Shown here piece by piece: positions 19,320 to 29,131 of a DNA stretch of 64,000 bases. Source of the stretch: Cupriavidus laharis (lineage in GTDB: Bacteria > Pseudomonadota > Gammaproteobacteria > Burkholderiales > Burkholderiaceae); assembly GCF_914271435.1 (NCBI RefSeq), contig NZ_CAJZAI010000005.1:248001-312000 (forward strand), in the 5' to 3' direction. The position numbers were made by a program, and so were the translations under genes. The first letter of the stretch is position 1; every line of letters starts with the position of its first letter. Under the pieces are notes generated by a model. It made no database searches. It was not told the DNA's origin and was given only the letters and a program-made list of their open reading frames with translations.

Positions 19320-20588
19320 ATGACCGCACGAGACAATATGAACCCCATCGAGACCACGCTGACGACGTTCATCGACCGGCACCGCCCGCAGCAGGAAGCC
19401 TTCCTGGCCGAGCTGGTCAAGGTGCCCTCCGACAACCCGCCGGGCGACTGCGACGCCCATGGCAAGCGCGCCAAGGAACTGCTCGAAGGCCTGGGTTTCA
19501 CCGTGGAAGCGCACAAGGTGCCTGACGAGCAGGTGAAGGCCGCCGGGATGATCAGCGCCACCAACCTGATCGTGCGCAAGCAGTTCGGCACGGGCGGCCC
19601 GGTCATCGCCATGAACGCCCACGGCGACGTGGTGCCGCCGGGCCTGGGCTGGACCAAGGACCCGTACGGCGGCGAGATCGCGGACAGCGAGCACGGCCCG
19701 GTCATGTACGGCCGCGGCGTCGCCGTGTCCAAGTCGGACTTCGCCACCTACACCTACGCCGTGCTGGCGCTGATGGAGGCCGAGAAGCAGGGCGCGAAGA
19801 TCAACGGCGCGGTCGAGCTGCAGTTCACCTATGACGAGGAAACCGGCGGCGACATCGGTCCCAAGTTCCTGCTCGACAACAACCTGAGCAAGGCCGACTA
19901 CGCCATCTCGGCGGGCTTCTCGTACGGCATCACGTCGTCGCACAACGGCTGCCTGCACGTCGAAGTAACAGTGAAGGGCAAGCAGGGCCATGCCGCCATG
20001 CCGCACACCGGCGTCGACGCGATCGAGGCCGCCACGCACATCCTGCAGGCTATCTACGGCCTGCGCGCCGAACTGGCCACCCGCAAGTCGAAGGTGCCTG
20101 GCATCGACACCGCCACGCTGAACGTCGGCCTGATCAAGGGCGGCATCAACACCAACGTGGTGCCGGATCTTGTGACCTTCCGTGTCGACCGCCGCATGAT
20201 CCCCGAGGAAATCGGCTTCGACGCCGAAGGCGAGATCCGCGCAGTGGTGGAAAAGGCCGCCAAGGACCGTCCGGGCATCGAAGTGAAAGTCGAGCGCATC
20301 ATCCTGGCCGAGCCGCTGTCGGAACTGCCGGGCGTGGAAAAGCTGATCGGCGCGCTGAAGAGCCGTGCGGAGTCCGTGTTTGGTGTGGATATCCCGGTGC
20401 AAGGCGTGCCGCTGTACACCGACGCGCGCCACTACACCAAGCGCGGCATCCCGACCGTGCTGTACGGCGCCGGCCCGCGCACGTTGATGGAAGCGCGCGG
20501 CCACAACTCGGACGAGAACCTGCGTCTCAATGACCTGAACCGCGCGACCAAGGTGGTGGCGCTGGCGCTGTCGGACCTGATGAAGTAA
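19320..20588 (+). CDS. M20/ArgE/DapE-family metallohydrolase, substrate unknown
   Basis: A 422-residue dizinc hydrolase. VIAMNAHGDVVPPGLGW near residue 95, MYGRGVAVSKSDFATY, FTYDEETGGDIGPKFLL and the dimerisation domain with KGKQGHAAMPHTGVDAIEA show an intact catalytic core, and RGHNSDENLRLNDL near the end supplies the last metal histidine. The family deacylates or decarbamoylates amino acids and dipeptides. Its close coupling to the allantoate-amidohydrolase-like gene suggests it works on a related N-acyl or ureido compound. The ATG at 19320 is used, with a second in-frame ATG at 19338. Confidence 0.85.
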   Translation: MTARDNMNPIETTLTTFIDRHRPQQEAFLAELVKVPSDNPPGDCDAHGKRAKELLEGLGFTVEAHKVPDEQVKAAGMISATNLIVRKQFGTGGPVIAMNAHGDVVPPGLGWTKDPYGGEIADSEHGPVMYGRGVAVSKSDFATYTYAVLALMEAEKQGAKINGAVELQFTYDEETGGDIGPKFLLDNNLSKADYAISAGFSYGITSSHNGCLHVEVTVKGKQGHAAMPHTGVDAIEAATHILQAIYGLRAELATRKSKVPGIDTATLNVGLIKGGINTNVVPDLVTFRVDRRMIPEEIGFDAEGEIRAVVEKAAKDRPGIEVKVERIILAEPLSELPGVEKLIGALKSRAESVFGVDIPVQGVPLYTDARHYTKRGIPTVLYGAGPRTLMEARGHNSDENLRLNDLNRATKVVALALSDLMK

Positions 20589-20652
20589 GGCTTCGGCGTC
20601 TCACCGCGAAGTCGGGGGCTCGCAGCGTTGCGGGCCCTTTCTTTTGGAGAGG

Positions 20653-21183
20653 TCACTCGCCCTCGACAGCCAAGGCCACCAGCCACTGCCGGATCACCTG
20701 CTCGTCAGCCTCGGTCAGTCCCGCGCGCAGGCGCGCTTCGTTCTCCTGCACGCGCTCGCGGCATTGCGCCAGCAGCGTCTTGCCGACCTCCGTCAGCACG
20801 ATGTTCTGGATGCGCCCATGCACCGGATGCGGCTGGCGCTCGATGACGCCGGCCTTGTCGAGGTTGCCGACGATCACGCTGACCGTCTGCGGTGTCAGCA
20901 CCGCCAGCCGCGCGAGGTCGGCATTCGACGCGCCCGGGTACGCCCCGATCATCGTCATCACCACGAACTGCGGCGGCGTCACGCCAAGGTCCGCGAGCGC
21001 GCGCTCCATGCGCAGCCGGTTGGCGGCGCCGGCCTGGCGCAGCAGGTAGCCCAGATGGCCGCTTTCCCCGCGCTTGCCTTCGCCGGGCGCTGGAATGGGT
21101 ACGCCTTGTGCGCCGTCATTTGTGTGGCCAGAAAGGCCCGAAGCCCCCGCGGCCGGCACGGTCTTGACCCTGGTCTTGCGCAT
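20653..21183 (-). CDS. MarR-family transcriptional regulator
   Basis: A 176-residue MarR protein with a 45-residue basic and glycine-rich N-terminal extension before the core. The winged helix reads FVVMTMIGAYPGASNADLARLAVLTPQTVSVIVGNLDKAGVIERQPHPVHGRIQNIVLTEVGKTLL. It is divergent from an AhpD-like gene, and two near-identical repeats lie in the 62-base gap, so it probably controls itself and that gene in response to a phenolic or peroxide signal. The extension may be shorter if translation begins at an internal start. Confidence 0.9.
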   Translation of the reverse strand: MRKTRVKTVPAAGASGLSGHTNDGAQGVPIPAPGEGKRGESGHLGYLLRQAGAANRLRMERALADLGVTPPQFVVMTMIGAYPGASNADLARLAVLTPQTVSVIVGNLDKAGVIERQPHPVHGRIQNIVLTEVGKTLLAQCRERVQENEARLRAGLTEADEQVIRQWLVALAVEGE

Positions 21184-21190
21184 GATGTCA

Positions 21191-21228
21191 GTGCTCTTAT
21201 ATTATGTTCGTGCTCTGATATTATCACT
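21191..21228. promoter_or_regulatory. Tandem 19-base repeat, candidate MarR operator
   Basis: Two adjoining units begin GTGCTCTTATATTAT (21191) and GTGCTCTGATATTAT (21210), identical at 14 of the first 15 positions. The second contains the perfect dyad TGATATTATCA (21216-21226). They fill the gap between the divergent marR and AhpD-like genes and overlap the likely promoters of both. Confidence 0.65.
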
Positions 21229-21245
21229 GTCCAACGGAGGACCCA

Positions 21246-21722
21246 ATGGCGAATACCCCGGCACGCATGGAATACCAGCAGTTCACCCAGACCGCTCCCG
21301 CCGTTTATGCCGCGCTGGCTGCGCTCAGCAAGGCGGTGACCGACTCCGGTTTGGACAAGTCTCTGGTGGAGCTGGTCAAGCTGCGGGTCTCACAGATCAA
21401 CGGCTGTGCGTTCTGCCTGCAGTTCCACCTGAACATCATCCGCAAGCTCGATGTGGATCCGCGCAAGCTCGACCTGCTGGCCGCATGGCGCGAAGCCGGC
21501 GTGTTCAGCGACCGCGAGCAGGCCGCGCTGGGCTGGGCCGAGGCGCTGACGAACCTGTCAGGCCATGGCGCCGGCGATGTTGTCTATGCGCAGGTTCGCG
21601 AGCACTTTTCGGAGCAGGAACTGGCATTCCTGAGCACGTCGGTCGCCAGCATCAACTTCTGGAACCGGATCGCCGTGGGCTACCGCTTCACGCCGCCGCC
21701 AGCGGACGCTGGAGTCGCGTGA
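21246..21722 (+). CDS. Carboxymuconolactone decarboxylase / AhpD-like alkylhydroperoxidase
   Basis: A 158-residue all-alpha AhpD-like protein. The redox motif NGCAFCLQFH gives Cys54 and Cys57 with the following histidine, as in peroxidase-active members, so it probably reduces hydroperoxides rather than decarboxylating muconolactone. GGAGG precedes the ATG. It is divergent from a MarR gene and its stop codon overlaps the start of the next GNAT gene (ATGA), so the two are translationally coupled. Confidence 0.92.
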   Translation: MANTPARMEYQQFTQTAPAVYAALAALSKAVTDSGLDKSLVELVKLRVSQINGCAFCLQFHLNIIRKLDVDPRKLDLLAAWREAGVFSDREQAALGWAEALTNLSGHGAGDVVYAQVREHFSEQELAFLSTSVASINFWNRIAVGYRFTPPPADAGVA

Positions 21723-22174
21723 TGAATACATTGATCGATGAAATCACCATAGATATTCGTTATGTCGATGATGATACCGAAGTGGCGGCGTGCTTCAGCC
21801 TGATGCGCCAGCTTCGTCCGCGCCTGGCAGACACAGCGGAGTTCATCGCACGCTGGCGCCGCCAACAGGCAGCCGGATACCGGCTGATGGCGTTGTGGGA
21901 AGGCGGCCGTCCGGTCGCCCTGGCCGGCTTCCGCTTGCAGGACAACCTGGTCCACGGCGTCCATTTCTATGTGGATGACCTCGTCACCGACGAGTCGGCG
22001 CGCAGCGGTGGGTACGGCGCCCGGCTGATGGACCGGCTCAAAGATGAGGCACGGGCGCTCGGCTGCACCAAGCTGGTGCTCGATACGCCGCTCACCAATG
22101 TGCTGGGGCATCGCTTCTACTACCGCAATGGGCTGCTGGCGTCCGCGCTGCGCTTCAATACCGACTTGACCTGA
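21722..22174 (+). CDS. GNAT-family N-acetyltransferase
   Basis: A 150-residue acetyltransferase. The acetyl-CoA motif lies in VDDLVTDESARSGGYGARLMDRLKDEARALGCTKLVLDT, followed by RFYYRNGLLASALRF. The start at 21722 overlaps the stop of the AhpD-like gene by ATGA. Its substrate is unknown; the coupling suggests a shared response, for example to reactive or toxic small molecules. Confidence 0.88.
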   Translation: MNTLIDEITIDIRYVDDDTEVAACFSLMRQLRPRLADTAEFIARWRRQQAAGYRLMALWEGGRPVALAGFRLQDNLVHGVHFYVDDLVTDESARSGGYGARLMDRLKDEARALGCTKLVLDTPLTNVLGHRFYYRNGLLASALRFNTDLT

Positions 22175-22207
22175 ACTGAACGGAATGTGCCGATCCTTGT
22201 GGCCGTG

Positions 22208-22801
22208 TCAGCGTGACGCTGCGGCCTGGTCAGGCAGGCTTTCGTTTCCTGCACCAAGAGGCCGTTGCATCAGCACAGTATCGATCCACTGTCCGTGCTT
22301 CAAGCCGACGGCTTCCAGCCGTCCAACCGTCCGGAAACCCAGCCGCTCGTGCACAGCCAGCGATCCCGCGCCTTCGCCGCTGGCCGTGCAGGCGATGACC
22401 GCAACCATCTGCCGCCACGGCCCGGTCTCGCAGCGCGCGATCAGCGCTTCCAGCAGCGCCTGCCCCAGGCCTTCGCCGACATAGCGATGGTCGATGTAGA
22501 TCGAGTCTTCGATCGCGAAGCGGTAGGCGCTGCGCGCGCGGTAGGACGACGCGTAGGCGTAGCCGAGCACCTCGCCGCCGCGCTCCGCGACCAGGTAGGG
22601 CAGGCCCTTGCGCAGGACTTCGGCCATGCGCAGTTGCATGTCATCCACGTTCGGCGGCGTTTCCTCGAATGAGGCGCGGCCGTGCAGGACATGATGGGCG
22701 TAGATGGCCTGGATCGCCGGCACGTCGGCGGGTCCGGCTTTGCGGATGGTGAAGGGCCTTCGCTGCGGACTGGCACTGGCCAGGTTCGGGGAGATCGTCA
22801 T
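22208..22801 (-). CDS. GNAT-family N-acetyltransferase, phosphinothricin/methionine-sulfone type
   Basis: A 197-residue acetyltransferase like the PAT/YncA group. It shows FTIRKAGPADVPAIQAIYAHHVLHGRASFEETPP, YAYASSYRARSAYRFAIEDSIYIDHRYVGEGLGQALLEALI with the acetyl-CoA loop, and NPxx-like SLAVHERLGFRTVGRLEAVGLKHGQWIDTVLMQRPL at the end. Family members detoxify amino-acid analogues such as methionine sulfoximine. The ATG at 22801 is used; the frame is open to 22960 but that part looks non-coding. It is divergent from arsC. Confidence 0.88.
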   Translation of the reverse strand: MTISPNLASASPQRRPFTIRKAGPADVPAIQAIYAHHVLHGRASFEETPPNVDDMQLRMAEVLRKGLPYLVAERGGEVLGYAYASSYRARSAYRFAIEDSIYIDHRYVGEGLGQALLEALIARCETGPWRQMVAVIACTASGEGAGSLAVHERLGFRTVGRLEAVGLKHGQWIDTVLMQRPLGAGNESLPDQAAASR

Positions 22802-22942
22802 GGGGAGGGCTATGCCGCCATCGGCGGCAGTCGATGTGAGCGAGGGATTCAGCACAATGCATGCCCACAGCTGGCCAACAGGCTTGCACTGCGCTGGTGC
22901 ACGTATATAGTGCGTGATTATTCGATAGGAAGGACACCTGCC

Positions 22943-23302
22943 ATGATCACCATCTACCACAACCCTCGCTGCTCGAAATCGCGCGAAACGCTGGCCCTGG
23001 TCGAGGCCGCCGCCGAACGCCTCGGCGAACCGGTGGAGATCGTGGAATACCTGAAGTCGCCGCCGTCGCTGGCCACGCTGCGCCAGCTGCAGACCATGCT
23101 CGGCGTGTCCGCGCGGGAGATGATGCGCGACAACGAGGCGCCGTACCAGGAGCTGGACCTGGCCGATCCCGGCCTGACCGATGCCGAACTGCTGGCTGCC
23201 GTGGCCGACAACCCCATCCTGCTGCAGCGCCCGGTGGTCGTACGTAACCGCCGCGCGATCATCGGCCGGCCGCCGGAGAAGGTCGCCCCGTTGCTGGCCT
23301 GA
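22943..23302 (+). CDS. arsC: Glutaredoxin-type arsenate reductase (ArsC/YffB-like)
   Basis: A 119-residue ArsC-family protein with the active-site loop HNPRCSKSRE, where Cys10 would attack arsenate, and the conserved VVRNRRAIIGRPPEK anion-binding arginines. AGGAAGGA precedes the ATG at 22943. It stands alone, without arsR or arsB, so it may be one of the housekeeping ArsC-like oxidoreductases. It ends 20 bases before a strong hairpin. Confidence 0.9.
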   Translation: MITIYHNPRCSKSRETLALVEAAAERLGEPVEIVEYLKSPPSLATLRQLQTMLGVSAREMMRDNEAPYQELDLADPGLTDAELLAAVADNPILLQRPVVVRNRRAIIGRPPEKVAPLLA

Positions 23303-23322
23303 TCCGCTGTCCCCAGATAAAA

Positions 23323-23348
23323 CCGGCCCCCAGCAAAGTGGGGGCCGG
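23323..23348. terminator. Strong hairpin between arsC and a convergent small gene
   Basis: A perfect nine-bp stem CCGGCCCCC / GGGGGCCGG with an eight-base loop lies 20 bases after arsC. It has no T-tract on the plus strand; on the minus strand TTTTATC follows two bases on, so it may also stop transcription of the small gene ending at 23386. Confidence 0.65.
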
Positions 23349-23385
23349 CCCGGTCAGTCAAGCTGGATAGCTTCAGGCGAGTCGT

Positions 23386-23613
23386 CTAATGAACACCCAG
23401 CCAGTGCATGGCCTCCTGACCGAAAGCGATGGCCGCCAGCACCACGAGCAGCACGACCAGCGTGACCGTGCTCACGTACAGGGTTGCCTTGGCGACTTCG
23501 GCATCCTCGTCCGAGGTGTGGCGGTGAGTGATTTGCGTGTCATTGCGCGCGGGATGCGGCCAATGGATCCGGCCGGCCAGTTCCCTGAAGTGCAGGTCGG
23601 TAGGAATACGCAT
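23386..23613 (-). CDS. Small single-pass membrane protein, unknown
   Basis: A 75-residue protein with a polar, histidine-rich N-terminal half and one hydrophobic helix (LYVSTVTLVVLLVVLAAIAFG) at residues 44-64. The start at 23613 is well supported by a near-perfect ribosome site, GAGGAGGT, seven bases upstream; the frame is open to 23718 but without such a site. I do not recognise a family. It is not part of an obvious operon. Confidence 0.7.
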   Translation of the reverse strand: MRIPTDLHFRELAGRIHWPHPARNDTQITHRHTSDEDAEVAKATLYVSTVTLVVLLVVLAAIAFGQEAMHWLGVH

Positions 23614-23798
23614 GATCAACACCTCCTCGGCGGGAGCCGCGCAAGCCGGGCAACGTGATGGCACAAGCAGATGGCGTGATTGCGCATGGTCCGCGAATCG
23701 CAAGTCGTCAGGTTTCACCCGGTGCCGCCACCTGCATCTTTACTATAGCCGGGCTGGCCACAGATGCGAGCCCGCGCGCATACGCTGCCGCACGCGGC

Positions 23799-24446
23799 TC
23801 ACGTCGCAGGAGCCTGAGGTGAGGGCTCGCTTACGGCAGAATCTCCTCCGGAAGCCAGTCTTGCTTCTCGTGCGCGCATTTCAGCGAGCATATTGCAGAA
23901 CAAGGCGCCTTGTTCCAGCGCGTCGTCCAGGGCCACGTGGGTGTGGGGCAACGGGTCTTTCCACGCCTCCGGGAAGACCGGCTTGACCGTCTTGCGGTAT
24001 GGCAGCCCGGTCAGCGCAAAGCCCAGCGTCTTGACGTCCAGTGCGGCCCAGCCGAATGGCGAGCGGCCGACGAAACGCATCATGTACCAGAACATCCACG
24101 TGAAATCGAAGCCGGCCGGAAATGCCACGAAGACAGGTTTGCCGGGCAGGTTCTCGACCCATTCGACATAGCGCAGCATCGCTTCCTCGGGACGCTGCAG
24201 GTCGCGGCGGCAGGCGGTCCAGGCTTCGGGCTGGGTTTCCCACCATTGCATCTGGACCGGGTGGCCCACGGCGCCAGGCAGGGTTTCCAGGTTGGCAGAG
24301 AACGTGCCCACCACGGTCTTGTCGGCCAGCATGGCGGCCGAGGCGAACGACAGCATCGAATGCGGCCCGGGAATCGGCCCGTCGGCCTCGATGTCTGTGC
24401 TGACGTAGATTTCCGGACGGGTATCGGGGGCTTGTCGCTTGGCCAT
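23799..24446 (-). CDS. DnaQ-like 3'-5' exonuclease
   Basis: A 215-residue RNase-H-fold exonuclease. The first acidic motif is [13 protein letters not shown] near residue 16, the second lies around [13 protein letters not shown], and [19 protein letters not shown] holds the final histidine and aspartate of a DEDDh site. It would degrade single-stranded DNA or RNA from the 3' end; the precise role is not known. The ATG at 24446 (MAKRQAPD) is chosen because the open frame to 24584 overlaps the upstream gene. It follows the glyoxalase-II-like gene after 23 bases. Confidence 0.82.
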   Translation of the reverse strand: MAKRQAPDTRPEIYVSTDIEADGPIPGPHSMLSFASAAMLADKTVVGTFSANLETLPGAVGHPVQMQWWETQPEAWTACRRDLQRPEEAMLRYVEWVENLPGKPVFVAFPAGFDFTWMFWYMMRFVGRSPFGWAALDVKTLGFALTGLPYRKTVKPVFPEAWKDPLPHTHVALDDALEQGALFCNMLAEMRAREARLASGGDSAVSEPSPQAPAT

Positions 24447-24469
24447 GGCTTGCGGGGATGGCCTGTGGA

Positions 24470-25120
24470 TCAGGCCGCGTCGATAAGGTGATCGGCGACG
24501 AACGGGTTGTTGCGGCGTTCCTCGCCAAACGTTGACACCGGGCCGTGGCCGGGAATGAAGGTCACGTCCTCGCCGAGTGGCCACAACCGCGTGCGGATCG
24601 AGCGCACCAGGTCCGCATGGTTGCCGCGTGGGAAATCCGTGCGGCCGATCGAGCCGGCGAACAGTACGTCGCCCACAACCGCAAGCCGGTTGGCGCGCGA
24701 AAAGAACACCACGTGGCCGGGCGTGTGGCCGGGGCAGTGATAGACCTCGAGCGTTTCGCCGCCGAACTGCACGGTATCGCCATCCTGCAGCCAGCGATCG
24801 GGCTCGAACACCTCGGCCTGGCCGAAGCCGAAGCGGCGGGTCTGTTCCGGCAACTGCTCGATCCAGAAGCGTTCGTCCTCGTGCGGGCCTTCGATCGGGA
24901 TGCCGAGCTGGCGTGACAGCGCCGCGGCGCCTGCGCAGTGGTCCACGTGGCCATGCGTCAGGAAGATTTTTTCCAGCTCCACGCCCTGTTCCTTGACCGC
25001 GTCCAGGATGCGGTCCAAGTCGCCGCCGGGATCGCAGACGGCGGCCTTGCCGGTGTGTTCGTCGATCAGCAGCGAACAGTTTTGCTGGAAGGGCGTGACG
25101 GGGATCAGAAGGACTTTCAT
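24470..25120 (-). CDS. Metallo-beta-lactamase-fold hydrolase, glyoxalase-II-like (YcbL type)
   Basis: A 216-residue MBL-fold enzyme. Dinuclear metal motifs [11 protein letters not shown] (about residue 55), [12 protein letters not shown] (about 130), [17 protein letters not shown] (about 151) and [10 protein letters not shown] (about 190) are intact. The short length, lacking the C-terminal helical domain of classical glyoxalase II, matches the YcbL branch that hydrolyses S-lactoylglutathione. It is co-oriented with the exonuclease gene. Confidence 0.9.
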   Translation of the reverse strand: MKVLLIPVTPFQQNCSLLIDEHTGKAAVCDPGGDLDRILDAVKEQGVELEKIFLTHGHVDHCAGAAALSRQLGIPIEGPHEDERFWIEQLPEQTRRFGFGQAEVFEPDRWLQDGDTVQFGGETLEVYHCPGHTPGHVVFFSRANRLAVVGDVLFAGSIGRTDFPRGNHADLVRSIRTRLWPLGEDVTFIPGHGPVSTFGEERRNNPFVADHLIDAA

Positions 25121-25380
25121 GGGTGTCTTGTCATGGGCCGCGACAGGCTCGGTCGCATGCGGCAGGGTGTGCCGGCATTGTAGCGCCGGCAGGCTCCGAG
25201 GCCCGGCGAAGGCATTTCGAGTGCATCTTAAGGCGCCTGCATCAGGGCATGACCCATCGGCCGGAAACCCGCACCAGGCGGTGGATTCCGGGGACTTGAC
25301 GGGGCAATCGTGCGAGATCGCACATAATTCGTAACAAAATCAATGCTATAGCCGCAACAGTACAGTGTTAGACTCGCGCG

Positions 25381-26127
25381 ATGAACTGGATTCTGCCGAT
25401 CTTCTCCGGCTGGCAGCGGCTGGCAAGACTGGGCACATGCACCGCATGCGCCCTGGTGCTGGCCGCCTGTGCCACGCCGCCCGAAGGCGGCGGCTCTGCG
25501 GATGCCGGAACCTCCGGCGCGGTGCCGACCAAGTCTGCTCGCACGCCGAAAACTGCCAGGGCCGAGAAGCCCGACACCGGCAGCTGGAACCTGTTTGGTC
25601 TCGACCAGGACGACAGCAACCTGAGCGGCCGTTCGCTGGACGGCCTGCGCGCCGATATGGGTACGTTCGAGCAGCGCGGCATGGCGTCCTGGTATGGCAA
25701 GGGCTTCCATGGCCGCAAGACGGCCAACGGCGAGCGTTTCGACATGCGCGCGATGACCGCGGCCCATCCGTCGCTGCCACTCGACAGCTGGGTGCTGGTG
25801 CGCAACCTGCGCAACAACAAGGTGGCCGTGCTGCGCATCAATGACCGCGGCCCGTACCACGGCAACCGCGTGCTCGACGTGTCCTATGGCGCCGCGCGCC
25901 GGCTGGGTTTTGTCGACCACGGCGCCACCCAGGTGGAAATCCGCCGCCTGTCGCGCACCGAAGTGGCCGCGCTGGGTCCGCAGTTCGATGCCGGTGGCAA
26001 TGAAGCCGGTGACGGCGCTGGCGATGACGATGTCGCCGTGCCCGAACTGGCCAACTCGCTGGCGCCCGGCAAATCCGGCAAGGCGTCCGCCAAGGCCAAA
26101 TCCACGGCCAAGCGCAAGCGCCGCTGA
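25381..26127 (+). CDS. rlpA: RlpA-like septal lipoprotein (lytic transglycosylase fold)
   Basis: A 248-residue lipoprotein. The signal peptide ends in LVLAAC, making Cys30 the lipidated residue. The double-psi beta barrel spans about residues 98-190: GMASWYGKGFHGRKTANGERFDMRAMTAAHPSLPL then VLRINDRGPYHGNRVLDVSYGAARRLG, with the catalytic-like Glu and Asp of RlpA. There is no SPOR domain; instead the C-terminus is a lysine/alanine-rich tail. It would act on peptidoglycan at the septum. Confidence 0.9.
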   Translation: MNWILPIFSGWQRLARLGTCTACALVLAACATPPEGGGSADAGTSGAVPTKSARTPKTARAEKPDTGSWNLFGLDQDDSNLSGRSLDGLRADMGTFEQRGMASWYGKGFHGRKTANGERFDMRAMTAAHPSLPLDSWVLVRNLRNNKVAVLRINDRGPYHGNRVLDVSYGAARRLGFVDHGATQVEIRRLSRTEVAALGPQFDAGGNEAGDGAGDDDVAVPELANSLAPGKSGKASAKAKSTAKRKRR

Positions 26128-26193
26128 TGCGGAGCTTGCCGACGCATGCCGCCGCGCGCCTCGGTCCTCCCGTCTGACTTTCCCCGCTTTCCT

Positions 26194-27093
26194 TCAGCCT
26201 TCTGCGCGCTGCGCCAGCGCCAGCTTGTAAAGCGCATCAGTGCCCGCGCCGGTGATCGCGGCGGCCAGCTTGGCCGCGCGCTTGGCCGGCAGCTCCGCCA
26301 GCAGCAACGACAGCACGCGCTGCGCTTCGGCGTCGGGCGAGCCGTCATCGGCCGCACCGGCTGCGGCACCTTCCACCACGAGCACGAATTCGCCCTTGGC
26401 GCGCGTGGCCTCCGCCGCCAGCCATGCCGGTGTCTCGGCCACGGTCATCACCGGGGTCTCCTCGAACAGCTTGGTCAGTTCGCGCCCGACCAGCAGCCGG
26501 CGCGCGGGCGGCAGGCCGGCGGCCAGCGCTGCCAGCGTCTCGGCGATGCGGTGCGGCGCCTCGTACAGGACCCAGGCGTGGTCCAGCGCGGCCAGCGCGG
26601 CGATGGCCTCGGCGCGCGCCTTGGCTTTGCTCGGCAGGAAGCCGACAAAGGTGAACCGGCCCGCGCCGGTGTCGAGCATCTCGCCGGCGACCGACAGCGC
26701 AGCCACGGCGGCGCTGGGGCCGGGCAGCGGCACCACCGGCAGGCCCGCGGCGCGCACCGCCTCGACCAGCCGCGCGCCGGGATCGGATATGCCCGGCGTG
26801 CCGGCGTCCGACACGTAGGCAATGCGCTCGCCCGCGGCCAGGCGCTGCACGATGCGACCCGCAGCCTCGCGTTCGTTGTGCTCGTGCACGGCCACCAGCG
26901 GGCGCTGCAAGCCCACGCGCGACAGCAACTGGCCCGTATTGCGCGTGTCTTCGCAGGCAATGGCATCGGCCAGGCCCAGCACATGCAGCGCGCGCAGCGA
27001 CAGGTCCGCCACATTGCCGATCGGGGTCGCCACGACGTACAGCGTGCCGGCCGGGTACGACTGGCCGGCCGCCAGCGAAATCCAGTCACTCAT
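26194..27093 (-). CDS. rsmI: 16S rRNA (cytidine(1402)-2'-O)-methyltransferase
   Basis: A 299-residue SAM-dependent tetrapyrrole-methylase-fold enzyme. It shows LYVVATPIGNVADLSLRALHVL, the ACEDTRNTGQLL motif, AYVSDAGTPGISDPG and PLPGPSAAVAALSVAG, all standard for RsmI. It methylates C1402 in the ribosomal decoding site. The start at 27093 (MSDWISL), preceded by GGAAG, is preferred over 27117, which would overlap the divergent yraN gene. The adjacent yraN, diaA and BON genes form the conserved rsmI neighbourhood known from E. coli. Confidence 0.95.
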   Translation of the reverse strand: MSDWISLAAGQSYPAGTLYVVATPIGNVADLSLRALHVLGLADAIACEDTRNTGQLLSRVGLQRPLVAVHEHNEREAAGRIVQRLAAGERIAYVSDAGTPGISDPGARLVEAVRAAGLPVVPLPGPSAAVAALSVAGEMLDTGAGRFTFVGFLPSKAKARAEAIAALAALDHAWVLYEAPHRIAETLAALAAGLPPARRLLVGRELTKLFEETPVMTVAETPAWLAAEATRAKGEFVLVVEGAAAGAADDGSPDAEAQRVLSLLLAELPAKRAAKLAAAITGAGTDALYKLALAQRAEG

Positions 27094-27104
27094 GAGAACT
27101 TCCG

Positions 27105-28152
<1,048 letters not shown>

Positions 28153-28183
28153 TCCACTTACCCCAAGCTACAGCAAGGACAGC

Positions 28184-29002
28184 ATGACGAATCTGCCTTT
28201 CCAAGCCTCCCGCCTGACCCGCATCGCGCTCACCGCAGCCGTGCTCGCCGTCGGCACCACCCAGCTCGCCGGCTGCTTCCCGGTCATGGCCGGCGCCGTG
28301 GCCAGCGGCGTGGCGGTTGCCACCGACCGTCGCCCGACCGCCACGCAGACCGTGGACCGCGGCCTGCAGATGGAGGCCGACAGCACCCTGAGCTCGCGCT
28401 ACAACGGCCAGGCGCGCGTGAGCGTGACCGTATTCAACCGCAAGGTTCTCCTGACCGGCGAGGCCGCGAACGATAACGTGAAGCAGCAGGTCGACCAGTA
28501 CGTGCGTGGCCTGCCCAACGCGCGCGTGGTGATCAACGAACTCGAGATCGCGTCGTCGCCGTCATTCATGACGCAGAGCGAGGACACCTACCTGACCAGC
28601 AAGGTCAAAACCCAGCTGATGACCGCCGAGGGCGTGCCGTCCAATTCCATCAAGGTCACCACGGACAAGGGCGTGGTCTACCTGCTGGGCATTGTCACCA
28701 CTCCCGAAGGCGACCGCGCCACGGAGGTGGCCCGCAACACCGGCGGGGTCACCAAGGTCGTCAAGGCCTTCGACTACGTGAGCGAGGCCGAGCGCGCGCG
28801 CCTGGACCAGGCGTCCACCTCGCAGAACCCGCAGCCGGATGGCACCGTTGGTACGCCGGCACCCGTGCAGTCGGTGCCGGGCGTGGGTGGTCCGGTCAAT
28901 GCGCCAGCCGACTCGTCCGCTGCCAATGGCGCTGTCGCGACCCCGGTGACTTCGCCGGTATCCTCCCCGGTGGCACTGCCGCCGGGCCGCAACCTGCCCT
29001 GA
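28184..29002 (+). CDS. BON-domain outer-membrane lipoprotein (DolP/YraP-like)
   Basis: A 272-residue lipoprotein with signal peptide ending QLAGC (Cys31). Two BON domains follow: about 70-135 (VSVTVFNRKVLLTGEAANDN) and 145-215 (IKVTTDKGVVYLLGIVTTPEGDRATEVARNTGGV). The last 55 residues are a low-complexity Pro/Ala/Val-rich tail absent from E. coli DolP. DolP binds anionic phospholipid at division sites and supports outer-membrane integrity. It is third in the yraN-diaA unit, 31 bases after diaA. Confidence 0.9.
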   Translation: MTNLPFQASRLTRIALTAAVLAVGTTQLAGCFPVMAGAVASGVAVATDRRPTATQTVDRGLQMEADSTLSSRYNGQARVSVTVFNRKVLLTGEAANDNVKQQVDQYVRGLPNARVVINELEIASSPSFMTQSEDTYLTSKVKTQLMTAEGVPSNSIKVTTDKGVVYLLGIVTTPEGDRATEVARNTGGVTKVVKAFDYVSEAERARLDQASTSQNPQPDGTVGTPAPVQSVPGVGGPVNAPADSSAANGAVATPVTSPVSSPVALPPGRNLP

Positions 29003-29131
29003 GCCGAACCCCGGCTCCTCCGTCGGGCAGCAACCGCTGCCTGACGTCATGCGGATTTCGTTCCACCCGCCCGCGCGTGATGTGATACGGTAGCCACGCG
29101 CCGCCCGCCGGGCGGACCACGGAGCGAGACC

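Noticed and set aside
18216-20504. 762-residue open frame on the minus strand
   Set aside because: It lies opposite two clear M20 hydrolase genes and shows no conserved pattern.
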